Shown here one piece after another: positions 42,647 through 43,578 of a DNA stretch of 43,578 nt. A program made the position numbers and the translations under genes. This DNA comes from a virus. The DNA lies in IMG/VR virus record IMGVR_UViG_3300044630_002215, positions 1 through 43,578 of that record; one strand, 5' to 3'. Under the pieces are notes generated by a model that saw nothing but the letters and a program-made list of their open reading frames with translations, searched no databases and was not told the origin of the DNA. Numbering within the stretch: position 1 is the stretch's first letter; each line of letters starts with the position of its first letter.

Positions 42647-42927
42647 GATTTTTTATGAGCATTAGCAAACTTGCGAGCAGCTTCAACGCTACCAAAACCC
42701 CAAGCCTTTAATGCTAATGCTTTTCTTGTTGGTTCGCCATTTGGTTTTTTCATTGCTCCAAGCATACCAGCAAAGCGAGCTGCAAAAGAAACTCTACGAG
42801 GATTAACACCAGACTTAACCGGAGCTTTTAAATTGCCACCAGTTTCAGAATTATACGATGCTCTGCCTTTAGCGTTTAATCCGCCTTCAGGATTTTTACC
42901 TTCTTTACGTTGCCAAGCTCCAGCCAT
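42643..42927 (-). CDS. DUF6321-like conserved phage protein, 94 aa
   Basis: Basic small protein. AWQRKEGKNPEGGLNAKGRA (residues 4-23) and PRRVSFAARFAGMLGAM (43-59), then KALALKAWGF, form a pattern widespread in phages that I associate with DUF6321. Function unknown. The basic residues and motif spread suggest a small DNA- or virion-associated protein. It is the last gene of the leftward operon behind the RHH protein, 2 bases after the 51-residue gene. Confidence 0.7.
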   Translation of the reverse strand: MAGAWQRKEGKNPEGGLNAKGRASYNSETGGNLKAPVKSGVNPRRVSFAARFAGMLGAMKKPNGEPTRKALALKAWGFGSVEAARKFANAHKKS

Positions 42928-42929
42928 AA

Positions 42930-43085
42930 CTATTTCTTTTCTTCTGATTTAATTTTCTTTTCTTGCTTTAACATTTCGGCAGTTGGTTTCTTACCACTTC
43001 CTTTGTTAGCACGAATATTGTCCCATAAACCGCGTGGAGAATACGAGCCATCTGCTCGCTTCATCATTTTTAATTTACTTTTCAT
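42930..43085 (-). CDS. Small conserved phage protein, 51 aa
   Basis: MKSKLKMMKRADGSYSPRGL, followed by WDNIRANKGSGKKPTAEMLK and a Lys/Glu-rich end. The GLWDNIRANKGSGKKPTxEML block is one I recognise as very common in phages, function unknown. It lies between the RHH gene and the DUF6321-like gene, with 16- and 2-base gaps. This pairing with the DUF6321-like protein is frequent. Confidence 0.75.
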   Translation of the reverse strand: MKSKLKMMKRADGSYSPRGLWDNIRANKGSGKKPTAEMLKQEKKIKSEEKK

Positions 43086-43101
43086 ACGCTAAATTACAAA
43101 A

Positions 43102-43377
43102 TTATTTCCAATTTTCAGACTTCCATATAGCCAAATCTAGACCTTTTAAATTTTCAGGGGGTGTTGGTAGGTAATTAGCTATTTCCTCCAAATTTGGGGC
43201 CTCTGTGCGATAAGGAGGCATATTCTTGAAAGGAGCGCCTCTTTTAACTTGTTTTTCGCCATAATTATCCATTAAATAATTTAACACAGATTGCGCCGAT
43301 GTCAAATTCTGCTCTTTTTGAATCATATCCAACTTATCTAAGTCAAATCTAACTCCAATTGGTTTGCTTTTTGCCAT
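43102..43377 (-). CDS. Ribbon-helix-helix (Arc/CopG-like) regulator, 91 aa
   Basis: KPIGVRFD (residues 5-12) reads as the DNA-contacting beta strand, DKLDMIQKEQ (14-23) as helix A, and SAQSVLNYLMDNYG (27-40) as helix B, the RHH plan. The C-terminal half is Pro-rich (GAPFKNMPPYRTEAPNLEEI, then LPTPPENLKG) and unlike known RHH tails. Such dimers bind short palindromes. Two TGTAGCTACA palindromes flank its own -7 box, so self-regulation is likely. No toxin gene is adjacent, so an antitoxin role is not supported. Confidence 0.7.
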   Translation of the reverse strand: MAKSKPIGVRFDLDKLDMIQKEQNLTSAQSVLNYLMDNYGEKQVKRGAPFKNMPPYRTEAPNLEEIANYLPTPPENLKGLDLAIWKSENWK

Positions 43378-43385
43378 ATAAATAT

Positions 43386-43430
43386 TTTGTAGCTACAAAG
43401 ATAGGATAAATTTACCAATGTAGCTACAAT
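43386..43430 (-). promoter_or_regulatory. Promoter and paired palindromic operators of the RHH operon
   Basis: TGTAGCTACA occurs at 43388-43397 and 43419-43428, 31 bases apart. The first extends to a perfect 14-bp palindrome (43386-43399). The leftward -7 box TATCTTTG is 43396-43403, overlapping the first palindrome. ATTG at 43427-43430 is a possible -33 element, 23 bases upstream and overlapping the second palindrome. A protein bound at both sites would block both promoter elements. Confidence 0.6.
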
Positions 43431-43484
43431 AATTAACTTAATTCCTTTAGCATATCCCCTAATACATACTATAACCCATACACC

Positions 43485-43578
43485 CTATACCCTATACCAC
43501 CAAGCATAGATAATAGCAAGTGCAAGCCCCATACCATAGCCAAACCAATACTCTAACCAATAGCCTAAGAGCCAAGCC
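43485..43578 (-). CDS. Possible C-terminus of a small membrane protein (partial)
   Basis: Open frame entering from the right edge and stopping at TAG 43485-43487. It gives about 30 residues: AWLLGYWLEYWFGYGMGLAL, then AIIYAWWYRV. The stretch is hydrophobic and aromatic like a transmembrane helix, which could suit a holin or small membrane protein. The DNA is simple (CTATACC-type repeats), so it may be noncoding. The 100 bases between it and the RHH gene hold the operators. Confidence 0.25.
   Translation of the reverse strand, partial: AWLLGYWLEYWFGYGMGLALAIIYAWWYRV

Noticed and set aside
43102-43377. Toxin-antitoxin system with the RHH protein as antitoxin
   Set aside because: The genes after it are the conserved 51- and 94-residue phage proteins, neither resembling a toxin.
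1-43578. Diversity-generating retroelement acting on the repeat-rich fiber and nozzle
   Set aside because: No reverse transcriptase and no template/variable repeat pair were seen.

Overview
The window is most of a tailed-phage genome (strongly AT-rich, gene-dense, no tRNA, rRNA, integrase or CRISPR array seen) that probably infects a member of the Bacteroidota. Three things point to that host. Intergenic regions repeatedly carry the Bacteroidota -7 promoter box TAnnTTTG. Translation leaders are A-rich instead of Shine-Dalgarno type. The replication genes are a Lin1244/Lin1753-type initiator and a BT4734/VirE_N-type primase fused to a helicase. The virion genes (large terminase, ~800-residue portal, scaffold, capsid, ring proteins, a muzzle-like nozzle, giant internal proteins, no tape measure or sheath) suggest a short-tailed podovirus whose virion resembles the crAss-like plan, in a genome about half that size.

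Layout. Positions 1-34746 form one long leftward (minus-strand) late block. Transcription order from the right is: cpn10-like protein, probable small terminase, large terminase, portal, two small structural proteins, scaffold, major capsid protein (followed at once by a strong terminator), a capsid-proximal protein and a second terminator. A new promoter then drives three ring/adaptor-like proteins with a GroES-like co-chaperonin among them, a 1938-residue nozzle with poly-Thr-linked repeat modules, a small internal protein, a 476-residue protein, a 2115-residue polyvalent internal protein with a metallopeptidase domain, a ferritin-like protein, a 1283-residue internal protein, two tail proteins, an HNH homing endonuclease, and a collagen-like/C1q-like fiber that runs off the left edge.

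Positions 34874-35537 hold two paralogous small rightward genes with their own promoter, A-rich leader and terminator. Positions 35553-39225 are the leftward replication operon (HTH protein, initiator-like protein, primase-helicase, SSB, three small proteins), joined by TAATG stop/start overlaps. Positions 39336-40178 are a rightward operon ending in a NinG-like nuclease and a terminator. The 40257-40678 gap holds dyad symmetries, a candidate small minus-strand RNA and AT-rich operator-like repeats. Positions 40679-42646 are a rightward operon with two PD-(D/E)XK nucleases. Positions 42643-43377 are a leftward operon headed by a ribbon-helix-helix protein whose promoter is flanked by two identical palindromes.

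The most interesting points are the ferritin-like gene between two giant internal-protein genes, the GroES-like gene among the ring-protein genes, two unrelated pairs of operator-like repeats with the same 31-bp spacing around a -7 box, and a poly-Thr/Ala-Pro tail motif shared by three proteins. No lysis gene or DNA polymerase was recognised. The fiber is cut inside a repeat, so the window is probably incomplete or was broken at that repeat.
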